Shown here piece after piece: positions 17,210 through 25,924 of a DNA stretch of 64,000 bases. The position numbers were made by a program, and so were the translations under genes. The first letter of the stretch is position 1. Every line of letters begins with the position of its first letter. Where the stretch lies: NCBI GenBank assembly GCA_964527835.1, contig CAZGNV010000013.1:1-64000 (forward strand), written 5' to 3'. This DNA is from JAFDCJ01 sp964527835 (GTDB taxonomy: Bacteria; Desulfobacterota; Desulfobacteria; Desulfobacterales; JAFDCJ01). Under the pieces are notes generated by a model. It made no database searches, was not told where the DNA came from, and worked only from the letters and a program-made list of their open reading frames with translations.

Positions 17210-18436
17210 TCAGCTGCCAAGGGCCTCGCGGATGCGGGCCATGGCTTTTTGAACATTTTCAAAGCTGTTAAAGGCGCTGATGCGGATGTATCCCTCGCCG
17301 CAGCGGCCGAAACCGGCGCCCGGCGTGCAGACCACAGCAGCTTTTTCCAGCAGGCAGTCGAAAAATTCCCAGGAATCGCCGCCGCCGTCCACCCAGATAT
17401 AGGGGGAATTTTCCCCGCCGATGCACTCAAAGCCAAGGGCCGATATTTCCCGCCGGATCACGGCGGCATTTTTAAGATAGTAGTCAATCAATTCTTTGGT
17501 CTGCACCCGGCCCTGGCGACCGTAGACGGCCTCGGCCGCGCGCTGCACCGGGTAGGAGACGCCGTTGAACTTGGTCGACTGGCGCCGGTACCACAGCGCA
17601 TGCAGAGACTGCTTTTGGCCATCCGCATTGTAGGCCGTGCAGGTCTTGGGCACCACCGTAAAAGCGCAGCGGGTGCCGGTGAACCCGGCGGTTTTGGAAA
17701 AGCTGCGAAATTCCACCGCCACCTCCCGGGCCCCCTCGATTTCGTAAATTGTGCGGGGCAGCGCCTCATCGCGGATGAACGCCTCATAGGCGGCATCGAA
17801 CAGGATCAGGGCCTTGTTTTCGCGCGCGAAATCCACCCACTGGCGCAGCTGGCTTTTTGAAATCGTCGCCCCGGTGGGGTTGTTGGGAAAGCACAGGTAG
17901 ATGAGATCCACCCCGGCGGACGGCAGTTCGGGAATAAATCCGTTTTGCCGGGTGCCTTCCAGGTAAACGATTTTCCCATAACGCCCCTGGTCAAAGGGGC
18001 CGGTGCGCCCGGCCATGACATTGGTGTCCACATAAACCGGATAGACCGGGTCGGGAATGGCAATGGTGATGTCCGTGGAAAAGAGTTCCTGGATATTGCC
18101 GGTGTCGCATTTGGCGCCGTCGCTGATAAAGATTTCATCGGCGCTGATATCGGCTCCCCGGGCCTGGTAATCTTCGGCGGCGATTTTTTCTCGCAAAAAC
18201 CCGTAGCCCTGTTCCGGCCCATAGCCGCGAAAGGTCGCATCCGCGGCCATTTCGTCCACCGCCCGGTGAAAGGCTTCGATGCAGGCCGGCGGCAAGGGCC
18301 GGGTGACATCGCCGATGCCGAGCTTGATAATCTCCCGGTCGGGATGGGCCTGCTCAAAAGCGTCGGTTCGGTTTTTTATTTCGGCGAACAGATAGGAGGC
18401 TTGCAGCTTGAGATAGTTTTCATTGATTTTAATCAT
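17210..18436 (-). CDS. dapL: LL-diaminopimelate aminotransferase
   Basis: About 408 residues from ATG 18436, which has AGGA 8 nt upstream; the long in-frame extension upstream has no site. Hallmarks of DapL are present: IKLGIGDVTRPLPPA near the start, FISDGAKCDTGN, PDPVYPVYVDTNVMAG, FPNNPTGAT, the PLP lysine motif FRSFSKTAGFTGTRC, and WYRRQSTKFNGVSYPVQR. The enzyme converts tetrahydrodipicolinate directly to LL-diaminopimelate for lysine and peptidoglycan, the route known in many deltaproteobacteria, chlamydiae and plants. An Lrp-type regulator gene lies just upstream. Confidence 0.96.
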   Translation of the reverse strand: MIKINENYLKLQASYLFAEIKNRTDAFEQAHPDREIIKLGIGDVTRPLPPACIEAFHRAVDEMAADATFRGYGPEQGYGFLREKIAAEDYQARGADISADEIFISDGAKCDTGNIQELFSTDITIAIPDPVYPVYVDTNVMAGRTGPFDQGRYGKIVYLEGTRQNGFIPELPSAGVDLIYLCFPNNPTGATISKSQLRQWVDFARENKALILFDAAYEAFIRDEALPRTIYEIEGAREVAVEFRSFSKTAGFTGTRCAFTVVPKTCTAYNADGQKQSLHALWYRRQSTKFNGVSYPVQRAAEAVYGRQGRVQTKELIDYYLKNAAVIRREISALGFECIGGENSPYIWVDGGGDSWEFFDCLLEKAAVVCTPGAGFGRCGEGYIRISAFNSFENVQKAMARIREALGS

Positions 18437-18612
18437 CTTTTTTTCCTGGGCGCGGATTGTCAGTTTCGCAAGAAACCGCTTAAAAAAGCTTTTTTGCGGG
18501 TTCATAAGGATCGGGATGCCGATTCGAATAAAACTTTTATATAAGCAAACAAATACCCAACGGTCAACAACAGAAATCCAGCTGCCGGCAATTTTTACCT
18601 TCATCCTGGCGT

Positions 18613-19065
18613 CTAATCGATGGGTATCCGGGCCGTCTCCTTGTAGGTCGACAGCACGATGGCCGTGCGGGTGGAATGCACCCCTGCCAGGGATTTGATC
18701 CGGTCGCGGATCAGCTGTCCCAGGGCCCGGGGGTCCTGGCCGCGGATCTTGACCAGAAAGGCATCGGCCCCGGCCACGAAGTGCACCTCCTGCACATCGG
18801 CGATGGCCGCCAGTTGATCCCCCAGGCGGGTTTCCCCGGCGGATTTTTCGATTTTGACGGTGACAAAAGCCACCAGGGCCTTGCCGAAGTGCCCGGGGTT
18901 CAGACGCACTTCATAGCCGGAGATGATGTCCCGGCGCTCCAGCTTGCGGATGCGCTCTAAAACCGCTGAAGGGGCCAGCCCCACCTGCCGTGCGATCTCG
19001 ATGTTGGGGATCCGGGCCGTTTTTTGCAATATTTTCAGTATTCTTAAACTAATAGAATCAATCAT
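18613..19065 (-). CDS. Lrp/AsnC family transcriptional regulator
   Basis: About 150 residues. N-terminal winged helix (LRILKILQKTARIPNIEIAR, LAPSAVLERIRKLERRDII) and a C-terminal RAM ligand-binding domain (VAFVTVKIEKSAG, EVHFVAGADAFLVKI). These proteins sense amino acids and form octamers. It heads the dapL/SHMT-like group and is divergent from the MFS exporter gene, so either or both may be targets. An AT-rich dyad overlaps its own promoter, consistent with autoregulation. Confidence 0.93.
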   Translation of the reverse strand: MIDSISLRILKILQKTARIPNIEIARQVGLAPSAVLERIRKLERRDIISGYEVRLNPGHFGKALVAFVTVKIEKSAGETRLGDQLAAIADVQEVHFVAGADAFLVKIRGQDPRALGQLIRDRIKSLAGVHSTRTAIVLSTYKETARIPID

Positions 19066-19069
19066 TCTC

Positions 19070-19118
19070 TATAATTCCATATATACAGAATATATTATAG
19101 TTATTTTGTTTAAGTCAA
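19070..19118 (-). promoter_or_regulatory. lrp-type gene promoter with overlapping AT-rich dyad
   Basis: On the minus strand TTGACT (19113-19118) and TATATT (19089-19094) are 18 bp apart. An imperfect palindrome with arms TATAAT and ATTATA spans 19070-19099 and covers the -10 element, a placement expected for Lrp-type autorepression. Confidence 0.5.
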
Positions 19119-19255
19119 GAATTTTATTTTCAACCCAATGGCACAATCAACAACAAATAAAGATTGGAATCCTGCGCAGGGGTTTACGATCGCCTTCAGA
19201 CGGCTTATGATACGCAAACAGCTAATTTGTCCGAAAACAACAGCCAGGCAACGCG

Positions 19256-20836
19256 TTGAATCGAAAACCGCACCCAGAAACAGCAGCGGCAAGCGACAAC
19301 CGGGATCCGGTTGCCGCAGTCGCGCCCGCAGCCTGCATCAGCCCCACCCAGCGCTACTGGATCATCGGGGCTACCCTGCTGACACTTTTTCTCGGGGCCC
19401 TGGATGCGCTGGTGATGAGTGCCGCCATGCCCACCATCGTGTCGGATCTGGGCGGAGTCAACCTGTACAGCTGGGTTTTTTCCGCCTACCTGCTGAGCCG
19501 GGCGGTGTCCCTGCCCCTGTTCGGCAAACTGGCCGACCTGTTTTCCAATAAAATCCTTTACGGGGTTGCCATCGGTCTTTTTGTCCTCGGCTCGGTTTTT
19601 TGCGGCCTTTCGCAAACCATGATCCAGCTCATTTTATCCCGGGTTTTGCAGGGCATCGGTGCCGGGGGCAATTTTGCCCTGGTCTATATTGTGCTGTCGG
19701 ATATCTCGTCGCCGGAAAAACGCGGCAAAACCATGTCCATGGCCAGCTTCATCTGGGGGCTGGCCAGCCTCTCGGGGCCCACCATCGGCGGGGTGATTGT
19801 CACCTATTTTTCATGGCGCTGGATCTTTTTTTTCAACGTGCCCCTCGGCGGCTTGGCGCTGGTGGGAATATTTCTGTATCTGGTGGAAACCCGGCCCAAA
19901 AGAAAGCAGGTGCACATCGATTATTACGGCATTCTCACCCTTTCAGGGGCCATTTTGTCCCTGTTGAGCGCCTGTCTGCTGGCCGGACGCGGCGATCAAT
20001 GGACATCGCCCCGGGTTCTGGGACTGCTGGCGGCCTGTGCCGGGTTCAGCGTCGCTTTGTACCACGCTGAAAAGCGGTCCCCCGAACCCATCCTGGCCCT
20101 TGATTTTTTCAAAACCCGGGCATTCAGTGTCGGCAACGGGGCGTCGTTTTTGAGCAGTTTTGCCATTTTTTCCCTTTTTGCCTTCAGCCCGCTGTTTATC
20201 CAGGGCGCTCTGGGCAAAACCCCCATGCAGCTGGGCCTGGCCATGCTGGGGCTCAGTTTCGGGTGGTCGGTGGGGGCCCTGTTCTGCGGCCAGGTGGTGC
20301 ACCTGCTGCGCAAAAAACCGTTCGCCCTCACCGGGGCGGTGTTAATGGTGATGGGCTGCGCGCTGACCGTTAGGTTCAGCACATCGACTTCACTGCTGGA
20401 ATGTGCGGTTGTCTTCGGCATCATCGGGCTGGGCATGGGCTTTGTTTCCATCCCCACTCTGCTGATCGTCCAGGACAGCCTGGACATTGCCGACCTGGGG
20501 GTGGCCACCGCCTCGCACCAGTTTGCAAGGACCCTGGGCGGAACCGTCGGCATCGGCATTGCCGGCAGTATCGTCACCGCCAAGCTTGCAGCCAACATGG
20601 ACGGCCTGGTCAATGCCGGCGTGCTGGCAAAAATACCGCCGGTTCTTAAAGAGCGGCTGGAGCATGGTCTGGAAAACCTGTTTCGGCCGGAAGTCCAGGC
20701 CCTGGTGCCCCCGGAGATTAAACCGGTGTTGATGGACGCCATGGTCCAGGGGGTTTCCCGGGTGTTTTGGGTTGCGCTGGCAACATCGGTGATTACCTTT
20801 TTGCTGTGCTGGCTGTTGCCGCCACAAAAACGATAA
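19256..20836 (+). CDS. MFS drug/metabolite exporter, 14-TMS EmrB/QacA type
   Basis: About 526 residues, probably from TTG 19256. The hydrophobic profile suits fourteen helices. DHA2-type motifs are visible: LGALDALVMSAAMPTIVSDL in helix 1, WVFSAYLLSRAVSLPLFGKLAD in motif A, SRVLQGIGAGG in helix 4 and the motif C region GPTIGGVIVTYFSWRWIFF. Such proteins export drugs, dyes or metabolites by proton antiport. It is divergent from the Lrp gene and followed 21 bp later by a cupin gene. The substrate is unknown; amino acid export would fit an Lrp neighbour but is speculation. Confidence 0.9.
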   Translation: MNRKPHPETAAASDNRDPVAAVAPAACISPTQRYWIIGATLLTLFLGALDALVMSAAMPTIVSDLGGVNLYSWVFSAYLLSRAVSLPLFGKLADLFSNKILYGVAIGLFVLGSVFCGLSQTMIQLILSRVLQGIGAGGNFALVYIVLSDISSPEKRGKTMSMASFIWGLASLSGPTIGGVIVTYFSWRWIFFFNVPLGGLALVGIFLYLVETRPKRKQVHIDYYGILTLSGAILSLLSACLLAGRGDQWTSPRVLGLLAACAGFSVALYHAEKRSPEPILALDFFKTRAFSVGNGASFLSSFAIFSLFAFSPLFIQGALGKTPMQLGLAMLGLSFGWSVGALFCGQVVHLLRKKPFALTGAVLMVMGCALTVRFSTSTSLLECAVVFGIIGLGMGFVSIPTLLIVQDSLDIADLGVATASHQFARTLGGTVGIGIAGSIVTAKLAANMDGLVNAGVLAKIPPVLKERLEHGLENLFRPEVQALVPPEIKPVLMDAMVQGVSRVFWVALATSVITFLLCWLLPPQKR

Positions 20837-20857
20837 TGTCTGAAAGGAGACAATGCC

Positions 20858-21208
20858 ATGACCATTGGAAACGAAAAGGATCTGCCCCCCATTGCCATCG
20901 ACAATCCGGAGGCCAAAAATGTTGCCATGCGGGTGCTGATCTCCCCGCAGCAGGGCTGGCAGGGCCATGTCATGCGGGTCTTCGAGCTGGGGGCCGACGG
21001 CTACACCCCCAAACACACCCATGACTGGCCCCACATCAATTACATCCTGGAAGGCCAGGGGATCCTGCACATGGACGGCAGCGACACCCCGGTGCAGGCC
21101 GGCTCCTATGCTTACGTGCCGGCCGGCGTACGGCACCAGTATAAAAATGCCGGCACCGGCCGTTTTCGTTTTATCTGCATCGTGCCCGAGGAAGGACATA
21201 CTTTCTAG
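20858..21208 (+). CDS. Single-domain cupin protein
   Basis: About 116 residues with AAAGGAG before ATG 20858. It has the two cupin motifs: KHTHDWPHINYILEGQG (metal-binding His pair and Glu) and PAGVRHQYKNAG (third His). The conserved beta-barrel probably binds a divalent metal. It follows the MFS exporter in an apparent two-gene operon. Small cupins serve as isomerases, dioxygenases or sensors, so no reaction is given. Confidence 0.9.
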   Translation: MTIGNEKDLPPIAIDNPEAKNVAMRVLISPQQGWQGHVMRVFELGADGYTPKHTHDWPHINYILEGQGILHMDGSDTPVQAGSYAYVPAGVRHQYKNAGTGRFRFICIVPEEGHTF

Positions 21209-21371
21209 TCTTAATGGATGGCCGCTTGCAGGGGCCGCATTGTTGGACAACCATGATTTTGTCAAGAAGGGAACCTCTCTCTCTCCCCACCCGCCGCTCA
21301 ACCGCTTTTTGCCTGGTAAGCAAGGCGGGCTGAAAAGCAAACCGGGTGTGACGAAAGGTTTTTGCGTCATA

Positions 21372-21400
21372 TTGACACACCCTGTTCGGTTTGCGATACT
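21372..21400 (+). promoter_or_regulatory. Strong sigma-70 promoter for exporter/ketosynthase genes
   Basis: TTGACA (21372-21377) and GATACT (21395-21400) with an ideal 17-bp spacer, about 85 bp before the ABC ATPase start. The rest of 21209-21484 shows no gene. Confidence 0.7.
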
Positions 21401-21484
21401 GATAATTCATGCAGCAAAAATTTTTATCCGGCCGTATGTTGAAAATACGGTTTTCGTGTCGCTTTCACCCGGATTGGTTGGTTC

Positions 21485-22216
21485 ATGATTCAAATCCGCC
21501 ACCTTTATAAATCCTACGGCAACCAGGTGGTCCTGGATGATATCAACCTGTCAATTGAAAAAGGGGGGATCACCGGTCTGCTGGGGCCCAACGGTGCCGG
21601 CAAGACCACCCTGGTGTCAATCCTGATCGGGGTTGTGGCCGCCGACCGGGGAGAGGTTTTCATCGACGGGCGTCGCCTGGAGGAAAACCGGGGTGCGATC
21701 CAGGCCATTTGCAGCATCGTGCCCCAGAACCTGGCCATCTATCCCATGCTCAGCGCCCGGGAGAATCTTGAATACTTCGGGGCGTTGCAGGGTCTTAAGG
21801 GGTCAAAATTAAAAGCGCGCATGGCCTATTGCACCGAGATCGCCAGCCTGCAATCCTTTCTGGACAAGCGGGTCAGCCGGTTTTCGGGGGGCATGCAGCG
21901 CAGGCTGAACCTGGCCATCGGTCTGCTGAACAACCCGCGCATCCTGTACCTGGATGAACCCACCGTGGGCGTGGATACCCAGTCGCGAAATTACATCCTG
22001 GAGACAATTAAAAACATCAACCGTGAGCAGGAAACCACCATTATCTACACCTCCCATTACATGGAAGAAATTGAACAGGTTTCCGACACGATTGCCATTC
22101 TGGATGAAGGCCGTCTGATCCTGCATGACGCCAAGCAGGCGATTTTAAAAAACGACAGGACCCTGGAAGAGTTCTTTTTAAAATTAACCCGCAAACGGCT
22201 CCGGGACGCATGCTGA
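21485..22216 (+). CDS. ABC-2 exporter ATP-binding protein
   Basis: About 243 residues. Walker A GPNGAGKTT near residue 36, Q-loop CSIVPQN, signature FSGGMQRR, Walker B ILYLDEP, H-loop YTSHYMEE. It belongs to the DrrA/NodI-like exporter ATPases. It overlaps the permease gene by 7 bp, and ACP and ketosynthase genes follow. This context points to export of an acyl or polyketide-type product or lipid. Confidence 0.93.
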   Translation: MIQIRHLYKSYGNQVVLDDINLSIEKGGITGLLGPNGAGKTTLVSILIGVVAADRGEVFIDGRRLEENRGAIQAICSIVPQNLAIYPMLSARENLEYFGALQGLKGSKLKARMAYCTEIASLQSFLDKRVSRFSGGMQRRLNLAIGLLNNPRILYLDEPTVGVDTQSRNYILETIKNINREQETTIIYTSHYMEEIEQVSDTIAILDEGRLILHDAKQAILKNDRTLEEFFLKLTRKRLRDAC

Positions 22217-23427
22217 AAATCCTGTATATCCTGAAAAAAGAGTTTCTGGTGCTGGGCAGGGATGTCCACTCCCTGGCGGTCCTGTTTATCATGCCGGTGG
22301 CCTTTATCTTGATCATGTCGCTGACCATGCGTGATCTGTTCGCCTCCCATGCCGTTCGGCAGATCAAAATCCTGGTGGTCAATCGGGACCAGGGGGAGCA
22401 GTCGAAGGCCTTTGTTGGGGCCCTGGAAAAACTGGGGACATTTTCCTTGCACCCCCTGGAAGCCGACAGCAGCCTGGATCTGATCCGGCGCCGGATGTTT
22501 GACAATGACGTCAAGTTTGCCCTGGTGGTCGAAAAAGGCTTTTCACTGGTGGCGAATTCGGGTCCGGCGGCCAACACAGCGCGGCAGGTGACGCTGCTGG
22601 TCAACCCGACGGTCAACCGGCAGACCTACCTGATTTTAAAAAATTCCTTTGCCGCCAACCTGGCCAAAACCCGGCTGGCATTTTTAATGAAAGACCAGCC
22701 GGACCTGCTGGCCTATGCCGGCATTGACCTGGATCAGATCATGCAGCCGGTGGACGCCCTGATTGAAACCCGCTATGTCTATAAGGGTCGACAAAAATTT
22801 AAAATTCCCACCGCCGTGCAGCAAAGCGTGCCGGCCTGGCTGGTCTTTTCCATGTTTTTCGTGGTCATCCCCCTGTCCAACACGTTTATCGCCGAAAGAA
22901 ACTACGGCACCCTGGTGCGTCTCCAGAGCATGAATGTGTCCCCGGGGCTGCTGCTGGCGGGTCGGCTGCTGCCTTTTTTTCTCGTCAATTTGATCCAGGT
23001 CGTTTTGATGATTCTGGTGGGGGTTTTCCTGGTGCCCCTGGCCGGCGGCGATGCCCTGACCATGGGAGATTCCTATGGCGGGCTGTTGCTGATCACCATG
23101 GCGGTCAGTTTCAGCTCCATTGCCCTGGCCCTGCTGGTGGCCGCGGCTGCCAAAACCACCGAGCATGCCACCACCATCGGCGGGGTGTTGAACATCATCC
23201 TGGCCGCCATCGGCGGCATCATGATCCCCAAATTCGTGATGCCGCACTTTATGCAGGTGCTGTCGGTCGTATCACCCATGTCCTGGGGGCTGGAGGGGTT
23301 TCTGGATATATTTCTGAGAAATGCAAATGTACTTGACGTGCTGCCCGAATCCTTATTATTATTTGGTTTCGGTGTGGTGATGCTCGGTATCACCGCGCTG
23401 GTCATGAAAAGGAAAATGCTGCTCTAA
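22210..23427 (+). CDS. ABC-2 type exporter permease
   Basis: About 405 residues. It has one N-terminal helix (LAVLFIMPVAFILIMSL), a large periplasmic domain (about 45-210), then five helices in the C-terminal half with the ABC-2 pattern, including PMSWGLEGFLDIFLR before the last helix. This architecture is that of YhhJ/DrrB-type single-subunit permeases. It is translationally coupled to the ATPase gene. The ACP gene starts about 80 bp downstream, with no terminator between. Confidence 0.92.
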   Translation: MLKILYILKKEFLVLGRDVHSLAVLFIMPVAFILIMSLTMRDLFASHAVRQIKILVVNRDQGEQSKAFVGALEKLGTFSLHPLEADSSLDLIRRRMFDNDVKFALVVEKGFSLVANSGPAANTARQVTLLVNPTVNRQTYLILKNSFAANLAKTRLAFLMKDQPDLLAYAGIDLDQIMQPVDALIETRYVYKGRQKFKIPTAVQQSVPAWLVFSMFFVVIPLSNTFIAERNYGTLVRLQSMNVSPGLLLAGRLLPFFLVNLIQVVLMILVGVFLVPLAGGDALTMGDSYGGLLLITMAVSFSSIALALLVAAAAKTTEHATTIGGVLNIILAAIGGIMIPKFVMPHFMQVLSVVSPMSWGLEGFLDIFLRNANVLDVLPESLLLFGFGVVMLGITALVMKRKMLL

Positions 23428-23508
23428 GTGTTTTACAATATTCATTCGCCTCGGTGGAATTCATGTTGCACCCGGGGCGTTTTTTCTGTCAGGAGCGTGC
23501 CTTTGGTT

Positions 23509-23775
23509 ATGAGGGGATCGCTGGATCAAAAGCTGAAAAATGAGATCAAAGCCCTGATCATCGAAAGCTGCGAGCTGGACATTGAAGTCGATCAAATCGA
23601 TGATGACTGCCCGCTTTTTTCCCCGAAGTCGGAGTTGGGGCTTGACTCCATCGATGCGCTGCAGATATCGATCGCCATTCAAAACACCTATGGCATCGCC
23701 ATTCGCGACAGCAAGCAGATGCGCCGGGTCGTGAAATCCGTCAACACCTTCGCCGATTTTCTCCAGCCGGAATAA
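23509..23775 (+). CDS. Acyl carrier protein
   Basis: About 88 residues from ATG 23509. The AGGAG at 23491-23495 would suit a TTG at 23503 even better, so two extra residues are possible. The phosphopantetheine site is GLDSIDALQI with Ser47, on an acidic helical protein of normal ACP size. It stops 3 bp before the ketosynthase gene. It differs from a housekeeping AcpP by a longer N-terminus and the SELGLDS sequence, and probably serves the dedicated ketosynthase pair. Confidence 0.92.
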   Translation: MRGSLDQKLKNEIKALIIESCELDIEVDQIDDDCPLFSPKSELGLDSIDALQISIAIQNTYGIAIRDSKQMRRVVKSVNTFADFLQPE

Positions 23776-23778
23776 TCC

Positions 23779-24933
23779 ATGATCAATGACAGGGTCTATA
23801 TCCGCGGCAAGGCCGTCACCTGTGCCCTGGGCGACGAAATCGAGCCAGCAGTGGCCATGATGAAAACCGGGCGGGTTCACGCGACGGATGTCGATTTGCA
23901 GCTGCTGGGCCAGGATTACAGCCGGCCCTATTTTCGCCTGCCGGAAAACAACCTGAACCCGGCCAGGGGGGTTGAACAGTGCTTTTACGATATTCTTTTC
24001 AGCACCGTTGCCAAGGCCATTGACGATGCCGGGCTCACACCGGATGAAATTCAAGACCTGCCGGTGTTTTTCGGCTCCACCTCCATGGACATGCCCATTT
24101 TCGAAGACACCTGGCGTGCCGGCGCCAATGATTTTGCCCGGTCTGCCGCCGGTTACGGCAGGATCGTCAGCGAAGTCGCCGGGCACTTCGGCATCCAGGC
24201 TGCCGCCTACACCTTTACCACCGCCTGCACTTCCAGCGCCAACGCCATGCTTTGCGCAGCTGCCATGATCACCGGGGGCTATATCAAAAGGGCCCTGGTG
24301 GTCGGGCACGATCTTTTCACCCATTTGGGATTTTACGGCTTCGAGTCGCTGAAACTGATTTCCCCATCGCCGTACAGGCCGTTTGACAAAAACCGGCAGG
24401 GGGTCATCATGGGAGAGGGGAGCGGCGCCTTGATTCTGGATACTAAAAGTAAGGGACCCAACGATTTTTATTGCCTGGGCGGCGCCAATATCTGCGATGT
24501 CAGCAGTGTCACCGGTCACAATGATGACGGCGGGCAGATTGCAGTCGTGATAGGCAAGGCGCTTGCCCATGCCGGCGTCGATCCCGGGGACATTGATGCC
24601 GTCAAGGCCCATGCCACCGGCAGCTATCACAATGATCTTGCCGAGGCCAGCGGTATCCGGCAGGTGTTTTACAATCAGATCCCCCCCGTGACAGGCTTAA
24701 AGCCCTTTGTCGGGCACACCCTGGGAGCCTGCGGGGCCATCGAGCTGATCCTGTTTACTGAAGCGGTCAAAAGCGGGTTTGTGCCGGCTACCCCGGGTTT
24801 TGAACAGGTCGACGAACAATTGAATATCAAACCGATCGGGCGGCCGCTGCCCGTGGAGTCCGGGACGTTTTTGCTGAATTATTTCGGCTTCGGGGGCAAT
24901 TGTGTCGCCCTGGTGGTTTCAAACTTGAGATAG
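23779..24933 (+). CDS. Beta-ketoacyl-ACP synthase (FabF/KS-like), catalytic
   Basis: About 384 residues. The condensing triad is intact: Cys150 in TACTSSANA, His278 in KAHATGSYHND and His313 in GHTLGACGAIE. It has the thiolase fold with a C-terminal NYFGFGGNC glycine motif. It is somewhat short for FabF (about 410) and lies in the order ACP, KS, KS-homologue. It should extend an acyl-ACP with malonyl-ACP. No malonyltransferase, reductase or dehydratase is adjacent, so those steps would be shared with the main fatty acid pathway or not occur. Confidence 0.93.
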   Translation: MINDRVYIRGKAVTCALGDEIEPAVAMMKTGRVHATDVDLQLLGQDYSRPYFRLPENNLNPARGVEQCFYDILFSTVAKAIDDAGLTPDEIQDLPVFFGSTSMDMPIFEDTWRAGANDFARSAAGYGRIVSEVAGHFGIQAAAYTFTTACTSSANAMLCAAAMITGGYIKRALVVGHDLFTHLGFYGFESLKLISPSPYRPFDKNRQGVIMGEGSGALILDTKSKGPNDFYCLGGANICDVSSVTGHNDDGGQIAVVIGKALAHAGVDPGDIDAVKAHATGSYHNDLAEASGIRQVFYNQIPPVTGLKPFVGHTLGACGAIELILFTEAVKSGFVPATPGFEQVDEQLNIKPIGRPLPVESGTFLLNYFGFGGNCVALVVSNLR

Positions 24934-24937
24934 CGTT

Positions 24938-25810
24938 ATGTATATTTACAACCACGGTACCTTCATCGGCCAACCGGTGGACGATTTAGCAGTGTATAAG
25001 CGGGCAATCAGCCGTTACAGCGCCGTGAAGTTCCGGCGCGCCAGCAAGTTTGTATTGCTGTCGCTGGCAGGGGCCTGCCGGTGCGCCCACAGGCAGGCCC
25101 TAAAAACTGACACCGCCGTTTATCTGACCACTGAAAACGGCACCATGGCGGGCACCGAAACCGTGCTGGAACAGATTTTCGACAAGCACGAGTTTCCCCT
25201 GCCCTATAATTTTATCAATACCATGAGCAACACGGCCGCATTTTACGTTGCCCAGACCCTGGAAATAAATGGGCGCAATTTCACCCTCTCCAGCCAGCAG
25301 TTTTCCTTTGAAAGGGGGCTGGAGCTGCTGCGCTGCGATCTGGCCGCCGGGGTTGTCACCCGGGCCCTGGTGGGGGGCGTGGACGAAGCCTGCCCTTCAA
25401 TGGCACGGTTTGGAGACCGGCTGAACCGGCCCCTTGGGGAGCAGCGCCAGGTGGAGGGCAGCTGCTGGCTGTTGATGGGTGCCGACAGCCGGGGGGCTGT
25501 GGGCGAGATTCACGCCCTTGAATCTTTCGACGGATTGAACCGGACGGCAGGCTGGCTCAAGAAGCAGAAATTCAAACAGCCTGCCGTATTGTCTTACGGG
25601 ATCCTGGTGGAACCTGCTGAAAAAAAAATCGTTGCCGCGGCAGTCCCCCAGGGGGTTGAATTCGACCCCATCAGCCAGCTCGGTTATTTTGATTCCATTA
25701 CCGCCGGCGGGATTTGCGCCTTTCTGGATCGCTGGGCGGATGCCCGCCTGGTGCACGTCAACAAGGATCTTCGAGGCCGGTTCATGGTAGTGGTGGGTGA
25801 AAAGTACTGA
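24938..25810 (+). CDS. Shortened ketosynthase homologue with Gln at the active site (CLF/KSQ-like)
   Basis: About 290 residues starting 4 bp after the KS stop. The match to its neighbour KS can be followed by eye through TRALVGGVDE. Counting back from that motif, the KS Cys falls on Gln121 (LSSQQFSFERG). The C-terminal segment (GYFDSITAGGICAFLDRW) corresponds to the KS GHTLGACGAIE region but lacks the His. Loss of Cys to Gln is the hallmark of chain-length factors in type II PKS and of KSQ decarboxylases. It probably pairs with the KS as a heterodimer. It is about 100 residues shorter than usual, so a structural role is also possible. Confidence 0.82.
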   Translation: MYIYNHGTFIGQPVDDLAVYKRAISRYSAVKFRRASKFVLLSLAGACRCAHRQALKTDTAVYLTTENGTMAGTETVLEQIFDKHEFPLPYNFINTMSNTAAFYVAQTLEINGRNFTLSSQQFSFERGLELLRCDLAAGVVTRALVGGVDEACPSMARFGDRLNRPLGEQRQVEGSCWLLMGADSRGAVGEIHALESFDGLNRTAGWLKKQKFKQPAVLSYGILVEPAEKKIVAAAVPQGVEFDPISQLGYFDSITAGGICAFLDRWADARLVHVNKDLRGRFMVVVGEKY

Positions 25811-25815
25811 ATCCT

Positions 25816-25920
25816 GATGAACCCATAAAAACTCTGATTTTCTCGCTTCGCAAGCCTTTTCGGGAGCGGTGAAGGGTTGATGGCGCTCGAAAACGACCTT
25901 TTACGGGGCTGTCAGGCTTG
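25816..25920 (-). repeat. Dispersed intergenic repeat, copy A
   Basis: The core (25816-25866), read on the minus strand, is CCCGAAAAGGCTTGCGAAGC followed by GAGAAAATC, then TTTTTATGGG and TTCATCA. It matches copies at 33581-33632, 38548-38596 and 41656-41706. A second partial unit (CTCGAAAA, then CGACCTTTTACGGGG) lies at about 25887-25917. It sits between two convergent genes. Confidence 0.7.
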
Positions 25921-25924
25921 ATTC

